Assembly: GCA_023398335.1 (NCBI GenBank)
Contig: JAEWSJ010000014.1
Span: forward strand, 1 to 41,167
Direction of reading: 5' to 3'
Origin: Bacillota bacterium
Lineage (GTDB): Bacteria > Bacillota_I > Bacilli_A > RFN20 > CAG-288
Length of the DNA: 41,167 bases
Shown: one piece after another, positions 9,601-16,271 of the stretch
Numbering within the stretch: the stretch's first letter is position 1
Layout: the number at the start of each line of letters is the position of its first letter
Position numbers and translations under genes: made by a program
Notes under the pieces: model-generated
Database searches by the model: none
What the model was told of the DNA's origin: nothing
What the model saw: the letters and a program-made list of their open reading frames with translations, nothing else

Positions 9601-9716
9601 AATCCGTTGGAGTGGACTTTGGACAAGGGTATTATCTCTGTCGTCCATTGTCACTTGATCCGTTTATTAAGTTGATTGAAGATAGTGCTAAACTTAAAGA
9701 CGAGGATGCAAAGTAG
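6663..9716 (+). CDS. Membrane GGDEF/EAL protein, both domains degenerate (probable c-di-GMP receptor)
   Basis: The start is ATG 6663, six bases after GGAG; the GTG at 6651 lies inside that ribosome binding site. The protein has 1017 residues. Two N-terminal helices (about 17-38, 46-68) precede a GGDEF-like fold without GGDEF (about 130-290). A GAF-like region (about 310-470) and a PAS-like segment with a CQLC motif follow. Next come a second GGDEF-like fold lacking the motif (about 575-725) and a C-terminal EAL-like domain. EAL is EIL (786-788), DDFG reads DNYED, KID reads KIS, and the AEGVE glutamate is Gln (AQGVET). Most metal ligands of an active phosphodiesterase are therefore gone. I infer an inner-membrane c-di-GMP sensor or scaffold, as in LapD-like proteins. 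The gene sits under a c-di-GMP riboswitch, suggesting feedback. Confidence 0.8.
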   Translation: MKNRESPVKLKKMLNKYFLITIIVSAILLIALVVSFICEIAFDSQIATYVSFVFAVLALLVFNYVIYYSISKFYSLMNDGIVYDMLNGLNSLTSKSRNISFSKTNIEEVDVLKKRFVDTVNDFKEMEFVDRKVDESYLKFDYIDGYDELITRNSFLYNLPYLLKLNDYRRSALLLVRIVGGEVTDRIVDKCIDCIRKVFNTKTYIGRYSEDTLAVYVTDVENIKVFISVTTSLYEKFTALKATLVDTTVYSSKIGGAIYPFSSKDKILSDCEVALKGEANVNIYINKRLNLNKDTIESSEDNRRKRAILTERLTKFATENKKTDKVNNEVYENINQFAKYSGFETIGYVMKTSSNEYKCEYENGDSSVRLFKDRNEISAAEIDVIKKYIDSDNCFFSTRRDDLPSDLVELFDKHNLQAMFAMFFGEGNNIIGMSYFISALPHKTITNSDHALLSNELLCFNYIVMEVYNYSLIIQKEKDIEKIIKKNNLLQYTVNSSTYELTEMSDELKFFLKTNSLGKKCYEVIAKKKEPCQLCPLKNLKGSTTEAIKLFSKEYIRSILSTNTYLNNTSILLSRTDKTCDTWAYYDSATNLLSRLSFSLRLKELVDEKNKGSMIFIILQGVNKIIADYGEANLNKILAEMNDRILDCELTENVYRYSNNTLAVYFDEVSRVDCYDFVEKIHSALYDTTYTLDETIVQCNFKYVEINFSANVKTIDETYALINRGLNKANSLNDNTLSIAGEEIVRLASRRDYIINLLDYDYNTKAVEFNIQPIFALSNRHIVSGEILLRLFDANRQQFISPFEVVNIATETKKMGKFDSLNYENACDLYAKYGSGVFKIFGYKGFNINLSADTLNSLEWLHYIKKYIESNTIPSEYLTFEVSETILESSLDKIKLWTNELKGYGVRWSVDNYEDNSINPRDLAELHFNQVKISMDLLLKANSDSVSKGLYESIVAESHTYKIEVVAQGVETEQQLEYIKSVGVDFGQGYYLCRPLSLDPFIKLIEDSAKLKDEDAK

Positions 9717-9870
9717 ATAAATATTCATTTTTGTCTACTAAAGTACCTATATTTACTGAAAAAGATTGTATTTTTTTGATAAAAAGTGCAAAATATAAGC
9801 ACATACGATATAATAAAAATTGAGGGAAACTTCAAAACAAACAAAATGATTTAACGAAAGAGAGAAATAT

Positions 9871-10302
9871 ATGGCAGAAAGTTCAAAAAAGAAACTAGAC
9901 CCAAAAACAAAAAAGATCCTATTTATTGGTGGCGTTATCCTCGATATTGGCTTAACAGTATTTTTACTTGTTGTTTCAATTTTAATGGTTGCGATGCTTC
10001 CTGATGCAGGAATTCTTCCAGAAACAGATGGTATGATTGGCTATTTACAAAATAACTTAACAGTCTTCGCTTGTGCCATAGTTTTGCCATTGTTCTTACT
10101 TCTTGTTGCTAATATCATTGTTACTGTATATTTCGTTACTTCAGCTAAAGAAGAAGAAAAGAAAGAACTTGTTAACGAAATCAAAGCAACAACTGCTAAA
10201 TCTTTAGCAGATTTAACTGATGAACAAAAAGAATTGCTTAAGAAAATGCTCCTTGATGAAGCCAATAAGCAAAAAGAAGCATCCGAAAAGAAAGATAATT
10301 AA
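9871..10302 (+). CDS. Two-helix membrane protein with charged coiled-coil tail, unknown
   Basis: It encodes 143 residues after AAAGAGAG. The N-terminus is lysine-rich (SSKKKLDPKTKK). Two helices follow (about 16-42 and 67-92), separated by a short outside loop. The acidic/basic helical tail includes LADLTDEQKELLKKMLLDEA. No family is recognised. A TATAAT at 9809-9814 may serve as its -10, although the matching -35 is poor. Its tail style resembles that of the SipW peptidase at 19188, which is only a compositional likeness. A terminator directly follows, so it is a one-gene unit. Confidence 0.7.
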   Translation: MAESSKKKLDPKTKKILFIGGVILDIGLTVFLLVVSILMVAMLPDAGILPETDGMIGYLQNNLTVFACAIVLPLFLLLVANIIVTVYFVTSAKEEEKKELVNEIKATTAKSLADLTDEQKELLKKMLLDEANKQKEASEKKDN

Positions 10303-10305
10303 TCA

Positions 10306-10328
10306 CTGCTCGAAAGAGCAGTTTTTTT
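10306..10328 (+). terminator. Intrinsic terminator
   Basis: CTGCTC, a GAAA tetraloop, GAGCAG and seven T immediately after the stop codon at 10302. Confidence 0.92.
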
Positions 10329-10345
10329 AAGAAAGAAAACGATGT

Positions 10346-10723
10346 ATGAAAAGAGAATTAGGATTTGGTAGATGCGGTCTATGCTGCGCCTTATGTACTG
10401 AAAATGATAATTGCCATGGCTGCAATAGTGGAGAGTGTCCAGGAGTAAATTGGTGTGAGAATTATAAGTGCTCAAAAGAAAAAGGATTATCTCACTGTTG
10501 TGAATGTTCTGATTCCTTATGTCGAAAAGGTTTACTGAAGAAGATTAAGCCACGCACATTTAATTTATTTATCGCTCGTTATTGTAAGAAAGAATTATTA
10601 GATTGTTTGGAACATAATGAAAAGAATGGCGTTCGTTATCACGTTAATGGAGTTAATGGAGATTATGATGACTTTGACCCGGAAGAAGAACTGATTAAAT
10701 TTATTAAATCAGGGAAAAGATAA
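10346..10723 (+). CDS. DUF3795-like cysteine-rich protein
   Basis: This 125-residue protein opens with GFGRCGLCCALC. Many further cysteines lie within the first 60 residues (CHGC, CPGVNWC, HCCEC, CRKG), the usual pattern of DUF3795 proteins, which probably bind a metal cluster or zinc. The C-terminal half has a helix and an acidic stretch (DYDDFDPEEE). No signal peptide is present, so it is cytosolic. The biochemical function of the family is not established as far as I know. The ribosome binding site is weak. It stands alone between two terminators. Confidence 0.75.
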   Translation: MKRELGFGRCGLCCALCTENDNCHGCNSGECPGVNWCENYKCSKEKGLSHCCECSDSLCRKGLLKKIKPRTFNLFIARYCKKELLDCLEHNEKNGVRYHVNGVNGDYDDFDPEEELIKFIKSGKR

Positions 10724-10762
10724 GTCTGTTATACGGGTTTTAGCGGTAGTAAAAAGTCACTT

Positions 10763-10800
10763 AAGGGATGCACGTGAAAAATATCTTGCATTCTTTTTTT
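10763..10800 (+). terminator. Intrinsic terminator after the DUF3795 gene
   Basis: AAGGGATGCA pairs over ten positions (three G-U) with TGCATTCTTT, followed by a T tract. The downstream promoter's -35 overlaps its 3' arm. Confidence 0.75.
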
Positions 10801-10814
10801 CATGTCAGTATAAT
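10786..10814 (+). promoter_or_regulatory. Promoter of the tandem SipW-substrate genes
   Basis: TTGCAT (10786-10791), exactly 17 bases, then TATAAT (10809-10814). It predicts a leader of about 140 bases before the ATG at 10964. That leader contains a CCTC/GAGG hairpin (around 10836-10856) and an ACTTC/GAAGG stem that includes an AAGGAG. No riboswitch class is recognised in it. Confidence 0.75.
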
Positions 10815-10963
10815 GAAGTTACTAAATAAAAAAGACCTCAAAACCCTAAAAAGAGGAATTTCATAGTTTAGTTCTCTATCCCTATTTACGTTATTACTTG
10901 AAACTTCGTGCCTGAAGGAGTAAATGATGACTTTTTTCTCATATACGGAAGGAATTAAATTTT

Positions 10964-11040
10964 ATGAAATTAAAATCAAAATTATTATTATGCGCAACAA
11001 GTTTATTAACAGTATCTGTTGCCGCTACTGCAACTTCTGC
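10964..11040 (+). repeat. 77-bp direct repeat, copy 1 (signal-peptide cassette)
   Basis: Identical at every base to 11950-12026, starting at the ATG and ending just before the signal peptidase site. Identity does not extend into the mature protein. Confidence 0.95.
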
Positions 11041-11920
11041 CTTTGCATGGTTTACTGCAGGCTCAAGAGCTTCTTATACTCAATTAACCGGAAGTACAAT
11101 CAAGACTAATACGTCCGATTTATCGGTTGTTGTTAAAGCAAAAGTAGCAGGAACGGGTGACACTAATGATGCTGATACTGATACTACTATAACTGATTCT
11201 ACTTCAACAACAATTGCTGTTACTACTCCAAAAGCATATGATGTTTCTGGAAATGGTAAAGATTTTTATAAAGCGGTTTATAATAAAGATTCGCAAATTT
11301 CCTCTTATCAAAAGGTTTATAACGGATTAAATAATGTGGTTTATTATCAACAATTTAAATTATCATTTAAAACATCTAATCAGAATATGGTTATTGCTTT
11401 AGGCGAAGGAATGGGTGCTAAAGGTGCCATAAATGATGATACTACAATACAAAGTAAGAATAATAATGCTGCAAAATGTGCTAGAATCGCTTTTTTAAAT
11501 AGTGAGGCAACAAAAGTTCTTTGTTACTATGCTCCAAACGATGAAGCAAGTACATGTACATATGTTGGTGGACTTACATTAGAAGATGATAATAAGAAAA
11601 TTGCTACTACAATTGGTGACGCTTCTACATATGAAGATTATAATGTCATGTCTGGTGCGGTAACAGATGTAACAGAAGCCAATTATGTTGCAGCAACTAC
11701 TGGCGCAGAAGGTACAATTAAAAATGGAACTGCTTCTAAAGGTGTTTTAGGCACAGCAACAACTGCTGATCCTCTTGATGTAGTTGTTCGTATTTGGATT
11801 GAAGGCGACGATGCCGATTGTGTTTCATACGATAATATCGAAACCGAAGATGTTACTGAAGGTGCACTTGGTGGTGTTTTTGATACAACATTTGACTTCA
11901 ATGGTTTAGTAGTTGAGTAA
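10964..11920 (+). CDS. Secreted TasA/camelysin-like protein 1 (SipW-type signal peptide)
   Basis: The 318-residue product begins with a basic-hydrophobic signal ending TSAFAWFTA, the [AT]xAWF[ST] signature of SipW-processed proteins such as TasA, TapA and camelysin. The mature part is Thr/Asn/Asp-rich with few basic residues. It contains a beta-strand-like block YYQQFKLSFKT and a C-terminal RIWIEGDDADC shared in form with the other secreted proteins here. Processing would be by the SipW-type peptidase at 19188. Translation starts after AAGGAA, 8-9 bases upstream. The first 77 bases are identical to those of the next gene, while the rest diverges strongly. Probable role: extracellular matrix fibre or surface-layer subunit. 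Polymerisation is inferred from the family. Confidence 0.75.
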   Translation: MKLKSKLLLCATSLLTVSVAATATSAFAWFTAGSRASYTQLTGSTIKTNTSDLSVVVKAKVAGTGDTNDADTDTTITDSTSTTIAVTTPKAYDVSGNGKDFYKAVYNKDSQISSYQKVYNGLNNVVYYQQFKLSFKTSNQNMVIALGEGMGAKGAINDDTTIQSKNNNAAKCARIAFLNSEATKVLCYYAPNDEASTCTYVGGLTLEDDNKKIATTIGDASTYEDYNVMSGAVTDVTEANYVAATTGAEGTIKNGTASKGVLGTATTADPLDVVVRIWIEGDDADCVSYDNIETEDVTEGALGGVFDTTFDFNGLVVE

Positions 11921-11949
11921 TTGGAAAGAATTAAAGGAGAAAATATATT

Positions 11950-12026
11950 ATGAAATTAAAATCAAAATTATTATTATGCGCAACAAGTTTATTAACAGTA
12001 TCTGTTGCCGCTACTGCAACTTCTGC
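11950..12026 (+). repeat. 77-bp direct repeat, copy 2 (signal-peptide cassette)
   Basis: Perfect copy of 10964-11040. Even synonymous positions are unchanged, pointing to recent duplication or gene conversion confined to the signal-peptide segment. Confidence 0.95.
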
Positions 12027-12921
12027 ATATGCATGGTTTACAGCAAATAGAAATGCTACATTGACCTATAATACTATTACTACTGTCTCTGATGGAGGAG
12101 AATTAACAGTTTCTATTGATAATTCTGAAGGCAAAAAAAATGATTTTGCTGCAGTACCAAGTACTGGAGATGGAAAAAAGAAAGGTAGTGAATATGTAAG
12201 TACTACCTCGATTGTTAAAACCGGATTGGTTTCTGGAAATGGACAAAAGAGTAAGTTCTGTGCCCCAAAGATTGATGAAGTTAATAATAATGCCTTTGGC
12301 TGGGAAGATAGTTCAAAAGTAACTGGTGCTTATTACACATTTAATTACAAATTTTCTATATCTGGAAACAATACTGTTGCTTTATATTTAGCGCCAGATT
12401 CAATTCCAACAAATAAAGCAGATACCTCAACAATTGATTTAACAACTGGATTAAGATATGCAGTAACATCAGGAGATGATTCATCCGTTCTTCTCTATGC
12501 TAACCCAAGAGGAACTAATGCAACAGATACTGATTATTTAACAAAGACTGAAGAAACATTATCAACTACTAATATTCCTGTAGATAATCTTTCAAAAAAA
12601 GGAGCCACTAATACAGCTACTGCTGCTGAAGGTCAATTATTTAGTACTGGATTTAATACATTAACCGAAGCTAGTGTAACTAGTACAACTACAGCAAGTA
12701 ATTATTATAAAAAACCAAGTCTTGGATATTTAACTGAAATTGTTCCAAGTAGTGGTTCTGGGGAAGTATCATTAACCTTTAATATTTGGTTAGAAGGTTT
12801 ATACACAAAAAATTCTGATAATGATAATAATAAAGTTGATAGTAATACTTCAAACTATAGTTTCAATTTAAACTTAAATTTCTATGTATTAACTGTTTCA
12901 AATATTTTTGCAGCAGCTTAA
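11950..12921 (+). CDS. Secreted TasA/camelysin-like protein 2 (SipW-type signal peptide)
   Basis: It encodes 323 residues after a strong AAAGGAG, 29 bases downstream of its paralogue. The signal peptide is the same at DNA level, ending TSAYAWFTA. The mature region is Ser/Thr/Asn-rich and includes AYYTFNYKFSISGNNTVALYL, a beta-rich block comparable with the first paralogue. Near the C-terminus LTFNIWLEG preserves the WφEG motif but lacks the following Asp/Cys. It ends at a strong terminator, making a two-gene unit from the promoter at 10786. Likely a co-assembling matrix or surface subunit. Function is inferred from the signal type and context. Confidence 0.75.
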   Translation: MKLKSKLLLCATSLLTVSVAATATSAYAWFTANRNATLTYNTITTVSDGGELTVSIDNSEGKKNDFAAVPSTGDGKKKGSEYVSTTSIVKTGLVSGNGQKSKFCAPKIDEVNNNAFGWEDSSKVTGAYYTFNYKFSISGNNTVALYLAPDSIPTNKADTSTIDLTTGLRYAVTSGDDSSVLLYANPRGTNATDTDYLTKTEETLSTTNIPVDNLSKKGATNTATAAEGQLFSTGFNTLTEASVTSTTTASNYYKKPSLGYLTEIVPSSGSGEVSLTFNIWLEGLYTKNSDNDNNKVDSNTSNYSFNLNLNFYVLTVSNIFAAA

Positions 12922-12940
12922 TTATTATTAAATTCTATAA

Positions 12941-12965
12941 AGCACCTGAAAATCAGGTGCTTTTT
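12941..12965 (+). terminator. Intrinsic terminator
   Basis: Perfect 9-bp stem AGCACCTGA/TCAGGTGCT with a three-base loop and T tail. It isolates the tandem pair from the riboswitch operon. Confidence 0.95.
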
Positions 12966-12982
12966 GAATGGAATAATTTTTC

Positions 12983-13011
12983 TTGACAAATCTTTACTAA
13001 AAAAGTAGAAT
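12983..13011 (+). promoter_or_regulatory. Consensus promoter of the riboswitch-controlled operon
   Basis: TTGACA (12983-12988), 17 bases, TAGAAT (13006-13011): near-perfect sigma-A. The predicted start at about 13018 lies a few bases before the aptamer, so every transcript of the operon would carry the riboswitch. Confidence 0.88.
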
Positions 13012-13023
13012 TATAGCGTAAAA

Positions 13024-13101
13024 GGCAAAACACAGGAAACTGTGTGACGCAAAACTAAAGGGTCTAATACTTATTTAACAGTAAATGACAGCCAGTTACC
13101 T
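13024..13101 (+). promoter_or_regulatory. c-di-GMP-I (GEMM-I) riboswitch controlling the fibre/secretion operon
   Basis: GEMM-I core: P1 GGCAA with TTACC, then P2 CACAG closed by a GAAA tetraloop (CTGTG on the far side). The invariant TGACGCAAAAC and GGGTC follow, then a P3 arm and GACAGCCAG as tetraloop receptor. The 3' strand AGCCAGTTACC is also the left arm of the downstream terminator. Folding the aptamer should therefore block termination: c-di-GMP is predicted to turn the operon on. The mutual exclusivity is visible in the sequence; the ligand response is inferred from the class. Confidence 0.88.
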
Positions 13102-13152
13102 TATGGGAAATCTCATTGAAGAAGATAGCTTAATAGGGTGCTGGCTTTTTTA
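13090..13152 (+). terminator. Riboswitch-coupled terminator
   Basis: AGCCAG (13090-13095) pairs with CTGGCT (13141-13146). The stem continues after a small bulge as ACCxTAT with ATAGGGT, and a run of six T follows. Its left arm is shared with the c-di-GMP aptamer. Confidence 0.82.
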
Positions 13153-13264
13153 ATTGATATTCCTTAGGGTTTCTTTAAAAGATCTTTAATATTCTTTATC
13201 CAGGCACGTTTAAAGGGTGAATTAGATCGTAATGACTTTGTAAAAAAGTTTTTTTGAGGGAACA

Positions 13265-14065
13265 ATGGTTGATACAGAATACGTTAAAAAGAGCAAAAGA
13301 AAGAAGCGTGTAAGAAAAATCACCGCTATCGCTAGTTTTTGTATTGCAACTTTTGTCACCGTCTCCATGTTATCTACTTTCGTTGGTAGTTATTCTATCG
13401 GCGTTAAAGATTACCAATCTCGTTTAGCTATATCAGAAACAGAGGAATTCGATAATCCATCAACTTATTTAAAGTTTGAAGGATTGAAGAATGCTGTTGA
13501 TTACTCGTATAGATTATTAGACGGAGATGTAATGGATTCTTTCTTGGATACCGAAGTTGGAAATGGCATAAAAGGGCAAAACATTTACCAGACGAATGCG
13601 TTCAATTACTTTTCTTATACTTTTTATCTCGCTAATGTCGGTTCAAAGGCATGTGAGTACTATTTTAGCGTGGCTATAACTGCTCGTTCACCAGATCCAA
13701 CATCAGGTTTATATCTAGATGATGTTCTTCGTATCAGAGTATATGAGAATGTTGTCGTAACTACAGGAAATCAAGTACATAACTACGTTGATTACACCAA
13801 AGCAAATACCAAAGTTAATGATTATACAACTGAGATGGATTCATGGGTTAAAGAAGGTAAATTAAATTACTTTCTTAACAATGAAGACGGAACCATTATT
13901 AATACTGAATCAGCTGAATATGTGCAACCTCATCAAAAAATTCGTTTTACATTAGTATTATGGTTAGAAGCAAATGATCCGGAATGTGCAGGCGAAAGAG
14001 GAAATCTTTCGGGTGCTGGATTAACAATTGGCACAACAATTACTGGTGCAAGGGAGGAAGAATAA
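13265..14065 (+). CDS. TasA/camelysin-like membrane-anchored or secreted protein, first gene of the c-di-GMP operon
   Basis: It encodes 266 residues after GAGGG. A very basic N-terminus (KKSKRKKRVRK) precedes one hydrophobic helix (about 19-41) ending STFVGSYS, without the AWF signature seen in the next two products. It may therefore remain anchored or be cleaved differently. The outside domain has NYFSYTFYLANVGSKACEY and DVLRIRVYENV, strand motifs reminiscent of TasA/CalY folds. Near the end LVLWLEANDPEC is the family version of the WφEG/Cys motif. It is the first gene after the riboswitch. Its stop overlaps the next start (TAATG), implying coupling. Possible anchor or minor fibre subunit, comparable in role to TapA; that comparison is positional only. 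Confidence 0.7.
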   Translation: MVDTEYVKKSKRKKRVRKITAIASFCIATFVTVSMLSTFVGSYSIGVKDYQSRLAISETEEFDNPSTYLKFEGLKNAVDYSYRLLDGDVMDSFLDTEVGNGIKGQNIYQTNAFNYFSYTFYLANVGSKACEYYFSVAITARSPDPTSGLYLDDVLRIRVYENVVVTTGNQVHNYVDYTKANTKVNDYTTEMDSWVKEGKLNYFLNNEDGTIINTESAEYVQPHQKIRFTLVLWLEANDPECAGERGNLSGAGLTIGTTITGAREEE

Positions 14066-15126
14066 TGATTAAAAGATCAAAAATTATTTTAGCTTTATCT
14101 TCAATCACTGTTTTAGTATGCGGTGGAACTGTTTCAGCTACCTATGCATGGTATCAACTTGCAAGTGAGAAGTCAGTTAATATCAATGGTACTTCCATTG
14201 ATAAATCAGTTAACTTAGTAGTCGGTTTAGCTTCTTCGGTTGAACTAAAAGACGCGAGTAACTATGCTCTTACTTACGATGAAGAACTATCCACAACTGA
14301 TAAATATGTTTATTGGTGTGGTGATCATGCAACAAACACAATTGTTTCTTATGTTCTTGAACAAAACGGATATTCAACAGGAGATTTATATCCTGTGACC
14401 TCAGGTCGATTTACTTCAAGTAGTGATGAGTTTAATCTTTATGATTCACCGTCACATTTATTAACTGGTGATCGCTTTTTCAAAAAAGCAAAGAAAGAAT
14501 TTTATATGCATTTGGAACTTGTTTTTAAAGTTACCAAAGTTGATTCAATTGGAGCTAGTTCAATTAAACCAAATGCGAATATATATTTATCTTCTTTTGA
14601 TATCTCTGGAGATTCTAAAAACTCAATTAGAACTTTCTTTAGTTCTAAAGATGATAGTTTTATTTTGAATCCATCATCTAAGAAAGATGGATTTAACTAT
14701 GTCGGTGGAGTTTTGGATTTAAATGCGGATGGTCAGTATGACAATATGGATTATGCTGATGGAACTACTAAAGAAGTGTTTTATGGCCAAAGAGATGGTG
14801 AAGTGCAATATGGCACACCATATTCTTCAACAATCTCATACAATGAAAAAAATATAAATTGCTTCACTAACCCAGGACGAACTCAAGGAGTTATACCACT
14901 TATTAATGTTGATTCCTACGCTGCCAAAGCGAATTATAAATCCTTAGATACATATTTATATACCGGTGATGCTGCTACTTCTTTACCACTTGTACAAACA
15001 GCTGATAAAGGAATTGGTTACTTAAGCATTGACTACTATATGGAAGGATGGGATCATTCTTTAATTAATCAAGTAATTGGTACAACTTTAGGTAGTGTTA
15101 TTCAATTTGTTGTTGATGAAAACTAA
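14065..15126 (+). CDS. SipW-type secreted fibre-like protein 3
   Basis: I start at ATG 14065, which overlaps the previous stop and follows GGGAGG; the earlier in-frame ATG at 13984 is inside the upstream gene. The 353-residue product has a signal peptide with TYAWY at 26-30, the SipW recognition type. The mature domain contains FYMHLELVFKV and, near the C-terminus, YLSIDYYMEGWDHS, corresponding to the WφEGxD motif of its neighbours, then a hydrophobic end strand (IQFVVDEN). Expected to be exported, cut by the SipW peptidase of the same operon, and built into an extracellular structure. The last step is inferred. Confidence 0.75.
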   Translation: MIKRSKIILALSSITVLVCGGTVSATYAWYQLASEKSVNINGTSIDKSVNLVVGLASSVELKDASNYALTYDEELSTTDKYVYWCGDHATNTIVSYVLEQNGYSTGDLYPVTSGRFTSSSDEFNLYDSPSHLLTGDRFFKKAKKEFYMHLELVFKVTKVDSIGASSIKPNANIYLSSFDISGDSKNSIRTFFSSKDDSFILNPSSKKDGFNYVGGVLDLNADGQYDNMDYADGTTKEVFYGQRDGEVQYGTPYSSTISYNEKNINCFTNPGRTQGVIPLINVDSYAAKANYKSLDTYLYTGDAATSLPLVQTADKGIGYLSIDYYMEGWDHSLINQVIGTTLGSVIQFVVDEN

Positions 15127-15135
15127 TTCTTAAAC

Positions 15136-16227
15136 ATGAAATTATTTAAACTTAAAATTATATTGCCATCATTGATGTGCGTTGTTACTGTAGCGAGCGC
15201 TATAACTGCAACATATGCGTGGGGAACTGCTTCACGTTATGTTAATCTTTCGAATCTCGAAATTGGAATTCAAACTGATGCGTTAATAAATGTCGGTTTA
15301 CGTAATCAAGAAACAAATGAAATTAAGTTTTATAAGAAAGATGAAATTAACCAAGAAATATTTGAAGAAAATGGATTTAATACCAATTCTTTATATAGGC
15401 CTGTTTCTTCTTCATTCGCCAATAAATGGCTAATAAAAGGTGAAGATGGAACTTACAATTCAGTTTTTCCTGAATTAACTCGAGATTATTCATCCTCAAA
15501 TGAAACAAATTATCCGGGCAAAGCTAATTATGGCTTTCGCCAATTCGAATTGTTTTTTTCTTCAACTGAACCGGTAAATATTTCCTTTGGCGCTGCAAGC
15601 GCTGTTTTTGCCGATACATCAAAGAATCATGATGTGGCAGTATCAAAAGGTTTATCAGAAAAGGACTTAAATTCTATTACAAACGCCATGAGAATATCTA
15701 TTCTTACGGAAGACTCTTTCTATATTATCGATCCGACTAAAACAGCTTCTTCTACACCTACATATTACGGTGGAAGACTGGTGAAAGGTGGAGCATATTA
15801 TTATAAAACCGATATGATCGATGGTGAAGAAAGGGAAGTTCCTTATGGGGATTGTGATAAAACTAAGTTAGTTTATGATAAAATATTAAAAGAAGACGCC
15901 GGAAGTAGAGATTCTAATTCAATATTTAAAGGCGTTTCTAAAGCTGGCGCTCGTCCATTAAATATGGAGAAAAGCATTGAAAATGGTGCTTTCAAAGAAG
16001 AACAATCATTATCTATTTCTGATCTTGCCAGTAAAGGAACAATAATCCGTAACTGGAAGAAGAAATATGAAAATGATATAACTCCAGAATGTTCTGTAAA
16101 GCGTATAGTAGTTACATACTATATTGAAGGATGGGATATGGATAATATTGATGTGATGGCTAACGCAAGCTTTAAGTCATCATTAGTGTTTAACGGAGAT
16201 TACGCTTATAAAGAAATTTATTCGTAA
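15136..16227 (+). CDS. SipW-type secreted fibre-like protein 4
   Basis: The 363-residue product has a signal peptide ending TATYAWGT (about 24-31), as in SipW substrates. Similarity in layout to the preceding protein is clear: YGFRQFELFFSS mid-domain, a YYGGRLV block, and a C-terminal VVTYYIEGWDMDN followed by SSLVFNG. They are probably paralogues. It starts nine bases after the upstream stop with no recognisable ribosome binding site, so translation likely depends on coupling and would lower its dose relative to protein 3. Function as a matrix subunit is inferred. Confidence 0.75.
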   Translation: MKLFKLKIILPSLMCVVTVASAITATYAWGTASRYVNLSNLEIGIQTDALINVGLRNQETNEIKFYKKDEINQEIFEENGFNTNSLYRPVSSSFANKWLIKGEDGTYNSVFPELTRDYSSSNETNYPGKANYGFRQFELFFSSTEPVNISFGAASAVFADTSKNHDVAVSKGLSEKDLNSITNAMRISILTEDSFYIIDPTKTASSTPTYYGGRLVKGGAYYYKTDMIDGEEREVPYGDCDKTKLVYDKILKEDAGSRDSNSIFKGVSKAGARPLNMEKSIENGAFKEEQSLSISDLASKGTIIRNWKKKYENDITPECSVKRIVVTYYIEGWDMDNIDVMANASFKSSLVFNGDYAYKEIYS

Positions 16228-16271
16228 TACTTCAAATTAATTTAATAAAATATAGAGAGCGAGGGCAAAAT

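Noticed and set aside
10821..10963. A third riboswitch in the leader of the tandem fibre genes
   Set aside because: The leader is long and has small hairpins, but no GEMM-I, GEMM-II or other class signature could be matched.
13233..13257. Second terminator (ACTTT/AAAGT then T run) just before the first operon gene
   Set aside because: Only five A/U-rich pairs; too weak to claim beside the strong riboswitch terminator.
13984..14064. Earlier in-frame start for fibre-like protein 3
   Set aside because: It would put 27 residues before the natural signal peptide and lies inside the previous gene; ATG 14065 has the ribosome binding site.
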